In this document: positions 43,648-54,688 of the stretch, in pieces
Numbering within the stretch: position 1 is the first letter of the stretch
Layout of the letters: the number at the start of each line of letters is the position of its first letter
DNA from: Melieria omissa
Taxonomy: Eukaryota; Arthropoda; Insecta; Diptera; Ulidiidae
Length of the DNA: 64,000 nucleotides
Assembly (NCBI GenBank): GCA_963971225.1
Contig: OZ020270.1
Span: forward strand, 21,587,689 to 21,651,688
Direction of reading: 5' to 3'
The notes under the pieces: generated by a model
The model's database searches: none
The model's input: the letters and a program-made list of their open reading frames with translations, nothing else
What the model was told of the DNA's origin: nothing
Program-made: the position numbers and the translations under genes

Positions 43648-46600
43648 TCACTCGTTAAACCAATAAGAGCTATTAACGAAGCTTAGTAGACGGCGTATGG
43701 TCTTATCAGCTAGATCTTCTAGACTTCCGAAGAAAAATTTGCCTAAGTAGCTCTGCCTTCTGCTGGATAAAGCAGGACAGTAACATAGGAAGTGAGGAAT
43801 ATTTTCTTCCTCCTCCTCGTCCAGACAGCTGCGACAGAAGTCGTTCGAAAACAGCCCCATCCTTTTTGCGTGGGTACCGATTAGGCAGTGACCCGTAAGG
43901 AGGCCGATCATAATTCTGATCTGGGCTCTGTTTAGTGAGAGGAGTTCTTTGGAACGTCGAGGATTTAAGGTTGGCCAAAGTTGGCGCGCAAGGAGGCTTG
44001 TGTTGCCTTCAACCCATCTTAAATTCGTATCGTGTATAGAGCTCGCTTGGGTACGAAGCTTACATGTTAGAAGAGGGACACCGAGCGTGGTCAGCTCTTG
44101 GCCTAACAGCTCAGTAGTGTCCAGTCTCGCGAGCTCGTCCGCTCTACAGTTCCCTGGAATATCCCTATGACCTGGAACCCAGCATAGGCGAATATGAAGC
44201 TGCTTGGCAGTCTCGTTTAGAGATTTGCTGCAGCTAAGAACAGTCTTTGATGTTATTTTGACCGCATCCAGAGCTCTAAGAGCTGATTGGCTGTCTGATA
44301 ATATAAGGATATCAGTAGCCGATATCCTGTTTACCCTGAGCCAATCGGAGACTGCACAGAGTGCTGTGACCTCAGCCTGGAAGACACTACAGTATTCTGG
44401 CAGCCGGAGCTTCAAATTAAGGTTTAATCCTTCTGAGTAGATACCACAGCCCACGTGACCAAGCAGTTTCGAACCATCCGTAGAAATATGGATATCACCG
44501 TTGGCAGGGAGCGCACCCAGCTCCCATTCGGCTCTAGATGGGATAACAACCTGATAGTTCTTATCAAAGAACAGGCTGGGTGTCATGTAGTCAACTTTCT
44601 GAGAAATGCTTTTGAAATAATTGAGAATAGAAGAGTGCCCGTAACGTCCAATTCTCCATTGCGCGGAAGCGCGCATCCTGGTGACAGCATTGGCGGCCAA
44701 TTGCTTCCCCAGGATATCCAATGGGATTAGGTTAAGCACAACGTCCAAAGCATTAGTGGGAGTAGTTCGCAGGGCCCCACTTATACATAACTCTGCTGAC
44801 CTTTGAATTTTGGCAAGTATTTGGGAGTGAGACCTTTTGGCCAATGAAGGCCATCAAACTACTATCCCATATAAAAACAGAGGCCGAACAACGGCGGTAT
44901 ACAGCCAGTGTACGATATGAGGTCTTGTGCCCCATACATTGCCTATCATCCTTTTACATCTATAAAGGGCAATACTGGCTTTCTTAGCTCTCTCCAGGAC
45001 GTTGGGTTTCCAGTTAAGTTTCCTGTCTAACACAAGTCCCAGATATTTGGCGGTTTCCGAAACTTCCAGATCAATCCCTAGCAGCCGCGGGGGATCAATC
45101 TCAGGTATTCTATGTTTATTTGTGAAGAGAACTAACTCCGTTTTATGTGGATTGACGCTAAGACCACATTCTGTGGCCCAATTAGTTAGGATGTTCAAGC
45201 CATGTTGCAATACATCCCTGATAATTAAAGGAAACTTTCCAGAGACCGCAATAGCAACATCATCTGCGTAGGCGACCACCCGGCACCCCGCCCTCTCCAG
45301 ACGCATTAGCAGTGTGTTTACCGCTAAATTCCAAAGAAGAGGCGAGAGGACCCCTCCCTGGGGAGTCCCCCTTTTTACAGATCTCTGTGCAGATGCGGTA
45401 CCAAGACTTGCATTGATGACGCGGCTATGAAGTAGCTGCTCAATCAGTGCTACTAGCGGCACACCTACACCTAGGTCTGCAAGTGCGTCGGTAATGGCCT
45501 CCGATCTGATGTTGTTAAAGGCCCCTTCAATATCCGTAAAAGATACCATAGTAAATTCCTTGCACTCAAGTGATTTCTCTATGGTATGGATTAAGCAATG
45601 CAGAGCGGTTTCTACAGATTTACCCCTGCAGTACGCATGTTGTGAGGGCGAGATTGGTCGATCGACCAACACCTGCCTAATATGAGTATCCACTAACCTT
45701 TCCAAGATTTTGAGAAGGAAAGAGGAGACACTAATCGGTGTGAGGTCTTTTGGATGAACATGCGAGCTTTTGCCAGCCTTAGGTATAAAAACTACCTTCA
45801 CATGTCTCCATATACTGGGTATGTGATTTAGGACTAGGCATGATCTCCTGTAGCCATGGAAGAATCAGGTTCTTGGTGATCTGAATCTCTATCGGGGCGA
45901 CGCCGTCTGGCCCCGGCGCCTTGTAAGGTGAAAAGCTATCTACGGCCCATAACAATTTCTGTCTAGTCACAATGAGGTCGGCATCCGGGACCGGTAAGCG
46001 GTTTCCGCCAGGTCCTTAGAGCCACCTGGGAAGTGTGTGTCTAGCAGAATATCAAGTGATTCTTCACTACTAGAGGCCCATGACCCGTCCTCCTTCTGGA
46101 GATAGCAGGTGTTAGATGGGCATTTGGAGAGTATTTTCCTGAGCCTAGAGGCTTCGGTGGTAAGTTCTATGTTACCACAGAAGTCTTTCCAAGACTCCCT
46201 CTTGGCTTTCCTTAGCCTATTTTTATAGGCCAGCTTGTATTCTAGCCAGGCTTCATCCGTACATGGCCGTCTAGCTTTATTGAATAACTTCCTGGCTGTG
46301 TTGCGGAGCTCACTGATTTCAGCACACCACCAAGGGGGCCTGAATCTTTTCCGCGTGGACAGCTTCCTCAAAGGGCAAGCTACGTCGAGGGCTGCATTCA
46401 GCATCGACGTGAATGACTTATCTGACTTATCAAGTACATCCTTACTGTCGAGCGGTCCTGGAATGTCAGCTGGGAGAAGGCACTGAACCGTATCATAATA
46501 AAGAGGCCAAGGGGCCCTTTTTTTAAATTCCTAAAGAGGGGTTGACTTGGAGCTTTGTCCGAGATCTCCCACAGTAAGTATCTGTGATCCGAAAAAGAGT

Positions 46601-47016
46601 GATCCTTAGAGACCCTCCAGTTACTCAATCGGTTCGATACAGTTTGAGAGACAAGAGTGAGATCGAGAGCTTCTTGCCTATTTCTAGTAATAAAGGTAGG
46701 CTCATTACCCCTATTACATATTTGAAGATTCGTAGAGAGCATAAAATCGAAAAGAATTTCGCCTCTTAAATTAGTATTAGAGCTGCCCCACACTTCATGA
46801 TGCGCGTTGGCGTCACAACCTATTACCAAATCTACGCTATCATTAGCAGCATGTTGTACTAACCTGGTTTGGCTGTCTTCTGGAAGGGATTGATGGTCAT
46901 GTGCCAAGTAGGCCGAAACGATCCAGAGGTTACCCGAGTTGAGCTCGATGCTTGCCGCTACCATGTCCCCGTTGCTGTAATTCGAGAGCAAAAATGTACT
47001 CAACTTTTTGCTGACT
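43648..47016 (-). pseudogene. LOA-like LINE C ORF2, main part: endonuclease end, RT, RNase H
   Basis: On -: endonuclease (WIVSAYLAHDH, IGCDANAHHEVWGSS, SFSDHRYLLW); RT (PYKAPGPDGVAP, FIPKAGKS, FTDIEGAFNNI, GTPQGGVLSPLLW, YADD near 45260); RNase H (ISTDGSKLLGHVGCGIY, FQAEVTAL, ILSDSQSALRAL, WVPGHRDIPGNCRADELAR). The C-terminal Cys motif is CRSCLDEEEEENIPHFLCYC. Frameshifts fall near 46400, 45970, 45790 and 44850; otherwise open. The N-terminal 60 residues are at 52390-52571. Confidence 0.9.
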
Positions 47017-47029
47017 AATATGCACGCCC
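47017..47029. repeat. Target duplication of LINE B, left copy
   Basis: AATATGCACGCCC at 47017-47029 is repeated at 52378-52390. The repeat lies in LINE C sequence on both sides. Confidence 0.9.
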
Positions 47030-47453
47030 GGTCGTCGTGCCGTCAGTCACTCAGGGGGAACAATATGTAACACTGGAAAGTGTACGTGCCGTAACTGAGC
47101 TGGCTGACGGAAGCGTGTGCTAACACCTCCACGTGGTGACGGCTGGAAACGGCCACTTCCGGATCTGGTTCTGGTCGTGGTCGGCTAAGGTAGCACAGCG
47201 GAACCTCCCTAATCCGGGGTGTCATGCGACCCGTGCCCATCGGACTGATTTGCAGCCAGGGAGTATATCGGCTGTATTTGAACGGAGCTTTCCTGATACC
47301 TGGCCGCCTCAGGAAGGAACGGTGGCCTTATCACGGTAAGGGGCTCTGCCGTGACGACCCTCCCCTTCCCCATTCCCGTATTGGTCACCGTGCTGGCACC
47401 TCAACAGTGCCACGCACAGCCCGCCAGGTCGGGCAGGTGACCGTAAGAAACAG

Positions 47454-48674
47454 TTGATGTCGACCTTCAAAAAAATTGCCTCGGAACGAAACGAACAGAC
47501 GACGGACAAGGACAAACGAACTATGGACTCGGACAAACGACAAACGGAAAAGAACGAACGACTGACGGACAAAAGGAGAGAGGTGGGCACTTCCTCCGAA
47601 GACGACCTCCTGGCATCAAGCCAGGAAACCCTAATTTCCTCGATAGGAGTGGCCGCTGTGGGCCACAGCAGCTCTACCCCTACCGAGAAACCCACTACTT
47701 CAGCGGCGGCAGCGAAAGCCAGCAAGAAACCGGCCAGACCTAGAGAACCGTCCAGGTATAAGCAGTACCAGAGAGCCTTAGCTATCCTCGGCAGGATCAG
47801 CAAGAACGAGGCTGCTGGTACTGCTCATCCCAAGGACGCAGAGGACAAGGCACGGTTTCAGAAGGTTGTCGATGAGTACTTGGCGTACAAAGCGACCCTG
47901 CCGCAACCCCCAGCAGCAACAAAACGCGACCGTTCTGCCCATGACAGTTCGAACCGCGAAACAAAAAAGGCCAAGATTGCCGGTGCAACAGAGGCCAAGC
48001 GCGTTTTTAGTGACGTAGCAAGGGATCACCTGCAGGTGGCGCTGGTCGATGCCACCACCAATCGCGGCAAGGAAGCCTTGGAGAAATGGGGAGAGATCGA
48101 GGCCAGGTTGACACAGATGGTCATGGACCATGTGATGAGCAACCTGGCAGCGAACCCGAAGGTGTCTCTCCCCGGTTTCGACTCGGCGGAAGTTGTTCGC
48201 GGGTATCGGGTGATCAAGTGCGAGGACCAGTTCTCGAAGGATTTCCTGGAAGGCTGCATTTCCAAACTCGGAGAAGCAGCGGGTGGCTTGAGGCTCAAGC
48301 TCATCCCAGCCAGCGAGATCCCCAGGAGACCAAGGGCTCGCATTTGGTTGCCCAATATGACATTGGACAGTGGCAAGCTGGTGCCTTACCTGCAGGCACA
48401 CAACCCGACAGTGCCAATGGCGGATTGGCAAGTCTTGAAGGCGGAGGCTCCGCAGAAAAACAGTATTTCCTTCCTCCTAGTTATTAGTGAGGAATGCTTG
48501 CCTGCCCTGGAGAGGGCAGAATACAAACTTCGGTTTGGCGTGCGGCACGCGAGGCTGAAGGTCTTCCGCTCCTCCAATCCGGAAGAGGAGGATGCTGACG
48601 GGATCATTGATGCGCAGAAGTTGTTGGACGACGTCAGGCTAGATGATCCGGACCATACCACCCCCGTCCAGTAA
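47454..48674 (+). CDS. LOA-like LINE B ORF1
   Basis: A complete 406-residue frame. The N-terminal 50 residues are a charged repeat of Asp/Lys/Arg/Thr (TDKDKRTMDSDKRQTEKNER); then a Ser/Ala/Pro-rich low-complexity part. Residues about 175-380 match LINE A and, more weakly, LINE C (FSDVARDHLQVALVDATT, RPRARIWLPNM, DWQVLKAEAP), the DUF4780-like part by memory. No CCHC knuckles are present. Likely an RNA-binding particle protein. ORF2 starts 3 bases after the stop. Confidence 0.88.
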   Translation: MMSTFKKIASERNEQTTDKDKRTMDSDKRQTEKNERLTDKRREVGTSSEDDLLASSQETLISSIGVAAVGHSSSTPTEKPTTSAAAAKASKKPARPREPSRYKQYQRALAILGRISKNEAAGTAHPKDAEDKARFQKVVDEYLAYKATLPQPPAATKRDRSAHDSSNRETKKAKIAGATEAKRVFSDVARDHLQVALVDATTNRGKEALEKWGEIEARLTQMVMDHVMSNLAANPKVSLPGFDSAEVVRGYRVIKCEDQFSKDFLEGCISKLGEAAGGLRLKLIPASEIPRRPRARIWLPNMTLDSGKLVPYLQAHNPTVPMADWQVLKAEAPQKNSISFLLVISEECLPALERAEYKLRFGVRHARLKVFRSSNPEEEDADGIIDAQKLLDDVRLDDPDHTTPVQ

Positions 48675-48677
48675 GAT

Positions 48678-51600
48678 ATGGGGTTGAAGGTTGTCCAGGT
48701 CAACCTCCAACACTCTAAGTTGGCAACGGACAACCTAGCCGTCGTCCTGTCGGAGGAGGATGTAGACATCGCCATCGTCCAAGAGCCTTGGGTGCGGAGC
48801 ACGGAGGTAAAAGGACTTCGGCTGAGCAACTACAACCTTTTCTACAAAAAGGGTGAAGGTAAGCCCAGGGCGTGTGTAGTTGCCAAAAAACATCTCAACA
48901 CCTATCTTTTACCCCATCACAGCACCAACGACACCACGGTGGTGGAGCTAGTTGCAGCGAGGTGCACCAACATCAAAATTACCTCGGCCTACATGGCGCA
49001 TGATAGGCCCGCGCCACCCGAAGAAGTCCGGAGGCTCATGAGCGGCGGTAACAACCGGAGTGTAGTGTTGATAGGCTCTGACGCCAATGCAAGACACACT
49101 CTATGGGGCAGCAGCGAAATCAACGATCGGGGTGAGTCACTCTTTGATTTTATACTTAATACTAACCTGGTAGTGTGTAACAGGGGTAACACCCCAACCT
49201 TCGTCTTCCCAAGCACTGACGGCTTCAGCGGTTGGGAGGAGGTCCTAGATGTTACACTACTAACTGACAATGAGCAAGTGAGGGTGGATAAATGGAGAGT
49301 GTCCAGCAAAAAATCCTTTTCGGATCACGCCTGGATACTCTTCAATTTAGAGGTTCAGGTCGAACCACCCCCGCCATATCGTAACCCTAGACGTACCAAC
49401 TGGAACCGATTCGCCGGCATGATCCGCAATAGGATAGGCGGAGTACGCCCTGCCAGTATATCCTCAGTGGGGGACATTAACCACAAAATCGAGCAGTTGG
49501 AAAACGCGATGGTTTCCGCGTTCAAAACGTCTTGTCCAATCAAATATTCTAAGAAATCGTTCCCACCTTGGTGGAACGATGAATTATCCCGTCTGAGATC
49601 GGAGGTCCGGAGGTCATTCAACCTAAGCTATTCCACGGGTAACTGGCAAAATTACAAGAATAGCCTAAGGACGTATAAAAAGGCGATAAGGGACTCCAAA
49701 AACAAGGGTTGGAGGGATTTCTGTTCAGCCATAGAAACCACCAAAGATTCGGCTAGGCTAAGTAAGGTGTTGTCAAGGGACCACACCTACCCCTCATACA
49801 TCAAGAAGCCGGATGGCTCCTGGACCGAGAGTACTGAGGAGGCCTTAGACCTGCTGTTAAATACGCACTTTCCAGGGTGCGAAAAGGAGGAACCACGGAT
49901 AAGGCATCAGATACTAAATCTGCCCCCAATCAGTGACAACAGCATTATAACTAGGGAAAATCTCGCATGGGCCATCAAAAGCTTTTCCCCTTATAAGTCC
50001 CCGGGCCCAGATGGCATCATTCCAATGATGCTACAGGTATCCCAAGACACAGTTTTACCCTGGCTCGAGGTCATTTTTAAGGCCTGCCTAGCCTGGAACT
50101 ACATTCCCATTAGTTGGAGGCGCGTTAAGGTCGTCTTTATTCCCAAGGTAGGGAAAAGAGGCCATGAATCGGCGAAGGACTTTCCGCCCATAAGTCTGAC
50201 ATCCTTCGTGCTCAAGGAGGTAGAGCATAAGTTGTCAGCAGCCCAACATGCATACCTGAAGGGAAAGTCAACGGAGACAGCCCTTCACGAAGTAGTACGA
50301 ACAGTGGAAAGATCACTGGAGTACAAGCAATACACATTGGCGGCCTTCATGGACATAGAAGGTGCTTTTAACAACATAGAGATAAGCGCGATAGAGTCAT
50401 CCTTGGAGTCAACGTACATGTTCGCAGCTGGGCCACTGCAATGCTCCAATCGAGGGTGGTGAGCGCAACGCTCGGAAACACCCACCTTACAAAATGGGTA
50501 ACCAGGGGCACACCACAAGGGGGGGTATTATCGCCTCTCTTGTGGGTCTGTGCCATTGACAACATCCTAACAGAACTTAACCGTAGAGGAGTCAAAACGG
50601 TTGCGTATGCGGACGACGTGGTTTTAATGGCATCAGGAATGAGCCCTGATGTGATTAGCGGAATCCTTCAGGGTAGTTTGGACGGGTTAAGTGCTTGGTG
50701 TACGGGACGTGGACTAAGCATTAACCCCAGTAAAATTGAACTGATGCTGTTTACCACCCGCACTAATATACCAACTTTTAGACGACCTCATCTTGGGAAC
50801 GTTACATTACCCCTCTCGTCCAGTGCCAGATACCTTGGGGTAATTCTGGACCCCAAGCTGAACTGGAGGCTAAATATAGAGCATAGAATAAACAAATCAG
50901 GATTTGCACTTTATTCTTGCAGGAGAATGATAGGAAGGAGGTGGGGCCTCCGACCAAGTCTAATGCTTTGGATGTTCAAGATGGTTGTGCGTCCAATACT
51001 ATCATACGGAGCTCTTGTCTGGTGGAAAGCCCTCAGGAGGGAATATAACATCACCAAACTCGGTAGATTACAAAGAACAGCTTGTGCCGGAACCACGGGA
51101 GCGATTAGATCCTGCCCTGGAGAGGCGCTTAACGTGCTGACGCACTTGCTTCCCGTTGATCTGCACATTATGAAAACCGCAACTCTTAGTGCTCTCAGGC
51201 TGAGAGAAACCGGTTGCTGGAGAGACAGACCGTATGGCCACGGCAGTCTACTATTACAAGGGCAAAGGAGCCTGCCTACAACTACGGATTACGCTATTCC
51301 CATCATTGCTTTTGGGAAAAACTACGATATCCGTACCCCCTCCCGTCTAGAATGGAAGAGAGGGAACATCCTTAATAACCTGCATACCACGATTTACACG
51401 GATGGCTCCAAGATGGTATGCGGAGTAGGAGCAGGAGTCTTTTCGGAGCACCTTAAACTAAATGTGTCTTTCCGTCTCCCCAATACAGCAAGCGTCTTCC
51501 AGGCGGAAGTGCTTGCTATTAGGGAAGCGTGTAGGATGGCACTGGCAGACACATCCTACAAAAGCCACATCACTATACTTTCCGACAGCCTATCTACGAT

Positions 51601-52222
51601 CAAGGCACTGGGATCGCCGATTCTGTCGTCAAAACTAGTGCAGGAGTGCAGGAAGCTCCTCACAGAGCTGGCTCATAGGTTCAGAGTTACCCTGATATGG
51701 GTGCCAGGGCACAAGAACATTGAAGGGAACGAAAGAGCCGATGAGCTAGCTCGGAGAGGCTCCGCTCTTGATGAAAGCGAGGCGTTGACGGTTCACGCCC
51801 CACTGGGCTCCATCAAGAGCGAGGTCTCGAAGGACTTCTTCGCCAAAGCCGACACTAGATGGCAGAGAACGGAATCCTGTAAAACCAGCAGACTACTTTG
51901 GCCAACATACGACAAGAAAAAGACCGCGGAGCTCTTGAACAAGGGCCGCCGGGATGTGGCAAGACTAACGGTAGTTATCACTGGTCACTGGCCTATTGGC
52001 GAGCACGCGGCAAAAATGGGGATCCCATACAATACCAGCTGTCACAGCTGTGAAAACCCGGACGAGAAGGAAACCGTACACCACTTCCTCTGCGACTGCC
52101 CGGCGCTATCAAGAAGGAGATGGAAAACGCTGGGAAAACCGACATTCCAGAATTTCGAGGAGATAGCAAAGTGCAGTGTAAGCTCGCTACTCTCTTTCAT
52201 TAACCTCTCGGACTGGATATAG
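48678..52222 (+). pseudogene. LOA-like LINE B ORF2, one frameshift and a small deletion
   Basis: Starts ATGGGGTTGAAGGTTGTCC (LKVVQVNLQHSKLAT). Endonuclease (VQEPWV, GSDANARHTLWGSS, SFSDHAWILF) and RT (PYKSPGPDGIIPMM, FMDIEGAFNNI). A deletion of about 20 residues lies after SLTSFVLK (50217), and a frameshift lies near 50410-50450. The second part (to 52222) has GTPQGGVLSPLLW, YADD at 50605-50616, RNase H (IYTDGSKM, FQAEVLAI, ILSDSLSTI, WVPGHKNIEGNERADELA) and a Cys/His end (CHSCENPDEKETVHHFLCDC). Confidence 0.92.
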
Positions 52223-52377
52223 AGGATATATATATATATATGGATATACATAAACATACAGTCCAGAAGACACCGCACAGCATACCCTAGTGTACCTACC
52301 GGGAATAGTGGTAACAAAACGGCGCCAACGCGCTAATTGGATGATGGAACATCGCCACTTGAACCAACCAACCAACC

Positions 52378-52571
52378 AATATGCACGCCCTAGGCCTACC
52401 TGCCTGCGCCGCATATAGCAATTTGTGAGTCCTGAGGCCGCGTACCAGGCCGTTCACAATCCACGGCTCCTGGATCAGGACGATGTCGTCTCCGTAAGTT
52501 GCCAAGCGGAGAATGAGGCTGGCGGCCGCAGCCTTAGAGTGGTGGAGGTTAATTTGCACCACCTTCAGCAT
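52378..52571 (-). pseudogene. LOA-like LINE C ORF2, N-terminal piece
   Basis: ATG at 52571 (MLKVVQINLHHSKAAAASLI, LIQEPWI, GRPRACIL) begins the endonuclease. The start overlaps the end of ORF1 by 23 bases in another frame. The sequence breaks at the LINE B duplication and continues at 47028. The overlapping start suggests ORF2 is translated by reinitiation, an inference from the arrangement only. Confidence 0.85.
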
Positions 52572-53793
52572 TACTGCTTTGAGTGGTGCTAGTGGCCCCG
52601 ACCACGGTGATATTAGCTGCGTCATCGAGGTCTGACTCCAGCAGATCTTCTTCGTCCATCAGGGATGAACGAAAGAAGTCCGCCAGCTCCATGTCAGAAC
52701 CATCACTGACACTAGACCTATGCGACGAGGCATTGTCTGTTGCGTGCTTCTGGTCGGCTACAACTGAAATACCGGCGGCAGAGTTGGACGAGGATGGTGG
52801 GAGGTTGGATAAGGCAATCTCTGGTCGGGGGGCACTTCCTGCAAGCCTTTGGTCAGCTACAGTAGGTGCTTCCGACGCGGCTTTGACGCCGCTGGTGTCG
52901 CCGTCTTTCTTGAAGACCCTCATGGTTATGGAAGAGAAAGCATAGCCAATGACTCCATTTGTGGCTGACAAGGGGGCCAGGGAATTTGAATCCACCAAGA
53001 AAATGGCGGATCTAAAATCCCCTCTTGGCTCCTCCAGCTGAGTCACCCTCCAATTGGAAGTCACCAGCTTTGGGTTGCTTCTCCGAATTATCTCCAGGAT
53101 AACTTTCGGGTCTGAGGGTTCGGCTGGGATCCAGGCGCGAGCTCTTGGCCGGCTAGGGACCTGATCCTTAGCAACGACCTTAAGTTTTGCACCTGGCCAT
53201 ACTTCGCCCACCCTGGAGATCGCGATCTTAAAAAGATCCACGGACCTTTGGTCGGCGCAAGCGATCAGCTTCACATGGCCCTGATGCCATCCGCCGTCGC
53301 GACAGGAAGGGGCATCGCCAGTATGCTTTTCCAGGAGAGGGAGGAAGATCGGTGTTAGCCTGGCCTCAACCGTCTTCCATTTATCAGGCGAAATGCTACC
53401 GTCGAGGTCGCTCTCGTCGATCACCGCCACTATGATGTGGCCTGCGAGAATTTTGCTGAAGGTCCTCGGGGCAGCTGAAAAGATGCACGGTTTTTTAGCC
53501 TCCGGGTGGGTGGTCTCCTCTACTGACCGTTGACGCTTTGAAGAGGAAATAGGTCGGTTCGGGTTGTTATCACCTTCCTCCACGACCCGCGTCGCCCACT
53601 TAAGCGAAGCTTTCTGCTTCTCCGTGCGTTGCCCTACCGGAGTTTGACTGAGGCGTTCAATTAAACGCAGGGCAATACGACGGTTTTTGTAAGCCAACTT
53701 TGAAGGCGCTTGTTTGGCACCGGAAGCTGTTGGCTGGGCAGCTGGTTTAGCCAAATTTTGCGCCGCCTTACTGGTACCAGGTCTGGTATCCAA
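52549..53793 (-). CDS. LOA-like LINE C ORF1
   Basis: An open 414-residue frame. The Ala/Pro/Lys-rich start resembles LINE B ORF1. The middle matches its conserved part (FSKILAGHIIVAVIDESD, KLIACADQRSVDLFKIAI, PSRPRARAWIPAE). The tail is Ser/Ala/Asp-rich (SDGSDMELADFF). Role as for LINE B ORF1. It is intact although the element is split, so the disruption need not be old. Confidence 0.85.
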   Translation of the reverse strand: MDTRPGTSKAAQNLAKPAAQPTASGAKQAPSKLAYKNRRIALRLIERLSQTPVGQRTEKQKASLKWATRVVEEGDNNPNRPISSSKRQRSVEETTHPEAKKPCIFSAAPRTFSKILAGHIIVAVIDESDLDGSISPDKWKTVEARLTPIFLPLLEKHTGDAPSCRDGGWHQGHVKLIACADQRSVDLFKIAISRVGEVWPGAKLKVVAKDQVPSRPRARAWIPAEPSDPKVILEIIRRSNPKLVTSNWRVTQLEEPRGDFRSAIFLVDSNSLAPLSATNGVIGYAFSSITMRVFKKDGDTSGVKAASEAPTVADQRLAGSAPRPEIALSNLPPSSSNSAAGISVVADQKHATDNASSHRSSVSDGSDMELADFFRSSLMDEEDLLESDLDDAANITVVGATSTTQSSNAEGGAN

Positions 53794-53940
53794 AGTGCCA
53801 GAAGGCTTACAGTGGCGTTTATGGACCGCATGTCCGGTTTAGGAAGGGTTGTTACACCCGGTTTTTGCGATGGGAACATACGTCCATGAAGAGCGTTTTT
53901 AGACCGCACGTCTGGAATACTCCTATTGGGAGGATTCAAG

Positions 53941-54163
53941 AAGCAAACAAAACCTGCAAAAAAAAGGTAAAATGCAAAATAAAACCAAAATAAGGTAAAA
54001 TAATAAAAGCGGGATTATTTAAAAATATTTTCAAAAGAAAAACCAAAATCCAAACTGGGTGGCAAACTCGCTGTCAATGCAGAGTTGCAGCTACCCGGAA
54101 CTAGATGGCGCTGCCAACCCAGCACGTAGCCTTGTCCCAGAGATGGCGCTGGTAACCAGTACC
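53941..54163. other. Spacer between LINE C and the CsRn1-like element
   Basis: Poly-A-rich part (AAAACCAAAATAAGG) and then GATGGCGCTGCCAACC and GATGGCGCTGGTAACC, a short imperfect direct repeat (54103 and 54142). TACC at 54160-54163 is the target duplication of the LTR element. Confidence 0.5.
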
Positions 54164-54380
54164 TGTGGCGGCAATGCCCTCTCTAAATGTAATGCTGGCA
54201 ATGCTGTCTGTCAGCAACTCAGCAAATTTAAACACAACGAAATGTTTTTATGGTAGTAGGCCGTGCGCTGCAGTCGCGCCGGGAACCGTTATTCCTTTTG
54301 CATAATTTTTATAATAAAAACAGAAGTTGTTACAACGTGCAAGCTCGCGTTTCATTTTGTTAGAGGCAACTAGCCCTACA
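54164..54380 (+). repeat. CsRn1-like 5' LTR
   Basis: TGT...ACA ends, 217 bases, matching 57810-58026. Confidence 0.9.
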
Positions 54381-54381
54381 G

Positions 54382-54392
54382 TGGTGACCCCG
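54382..54392 (+). promoter_or_regulatory. Primer-binding site, tRNA-Trp type
   Basis: TGGTGACCCCG, one base after the LTR, is complementary to the CGGGGTCACCA end expected of tRNA-Trp, the primer known for CsRn1-clade elements. Confidence 0.75.
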
Positions 54393-54424
54393 TTTTAAGA
54401 ACAATTAATTAAAATTTATAAAAA

Positions 54425-54688
54425 ATGTCGCTCACACCTTCGCAATCCATCAGCGCGGACTTACGCGAAATTAAGGATGCGCTTTCATCGCCCATCGCAG
54501 TCAACAAAGAGGTCCTTGCAAAGCTCCGAGAAGGCAGCAATTTTCGGTCGCGCTCACGTCCTCGCGCTGCTTCTCCAGCTCATGACGGAGTATGTCATTA
54601 TCATCGCAAGTTTGGCGACAAAGCGCAAAAATGTGTGTTGCCGTGTTCGTCGCCCCACCCACTTGCACCTGCACCGTCGGAAAACTAA
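54425..54688 (+). pseudogene. CsRn1-like gag remnant
   Basis: Starts ATGTCGCTCACACC. An 87-residue frame holds a short N terminus, an SRSRPRAASPA basic linker and the finger CHYHRKFGDKAQKCVLPC, directly before the protease region. Normal gag of this type is several times longer, so the capsid part appears deleted. The frame then overlaps the start of pol in another frame. Confidence 0.7.

Larger units (their letters stand above)
47030..52377 (+). mobile_element. LOA-like LINE B, nearly full length
   Basis: 5.35 kb with a 5' UTR (47030-47453), ORF1, ORF2, an (AT)n run at 52224-52240, and an (AACC)n tail at 52362-52377. A 13-bp duplication flanks it. It is the same family as LINE A and lies inside LINE C in opposite orientation, so it is younger than C. 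Confidence 0.92.
43601..53940 (-). mobile_element. LOA-like LINE C, split by LINE B
   Basis: Minus-strand ORF1 (53793-52549), then ORF2 begun at 52571, cut at ACIL (52390) and continued from 47016 to 43648. The family differs from A and B. The 3' end is next to foldback MITE copy 4 and no tail is seen, so the MITE may have clipped it. The 5' end is near 53940 but not sharply defined. Confidence 0.85.

Noticed and set aside
47309..48431. Minus-strand frames of 164 and 217 residues
   Set aside because: Both are shadows antisense to LINE B ORF1.
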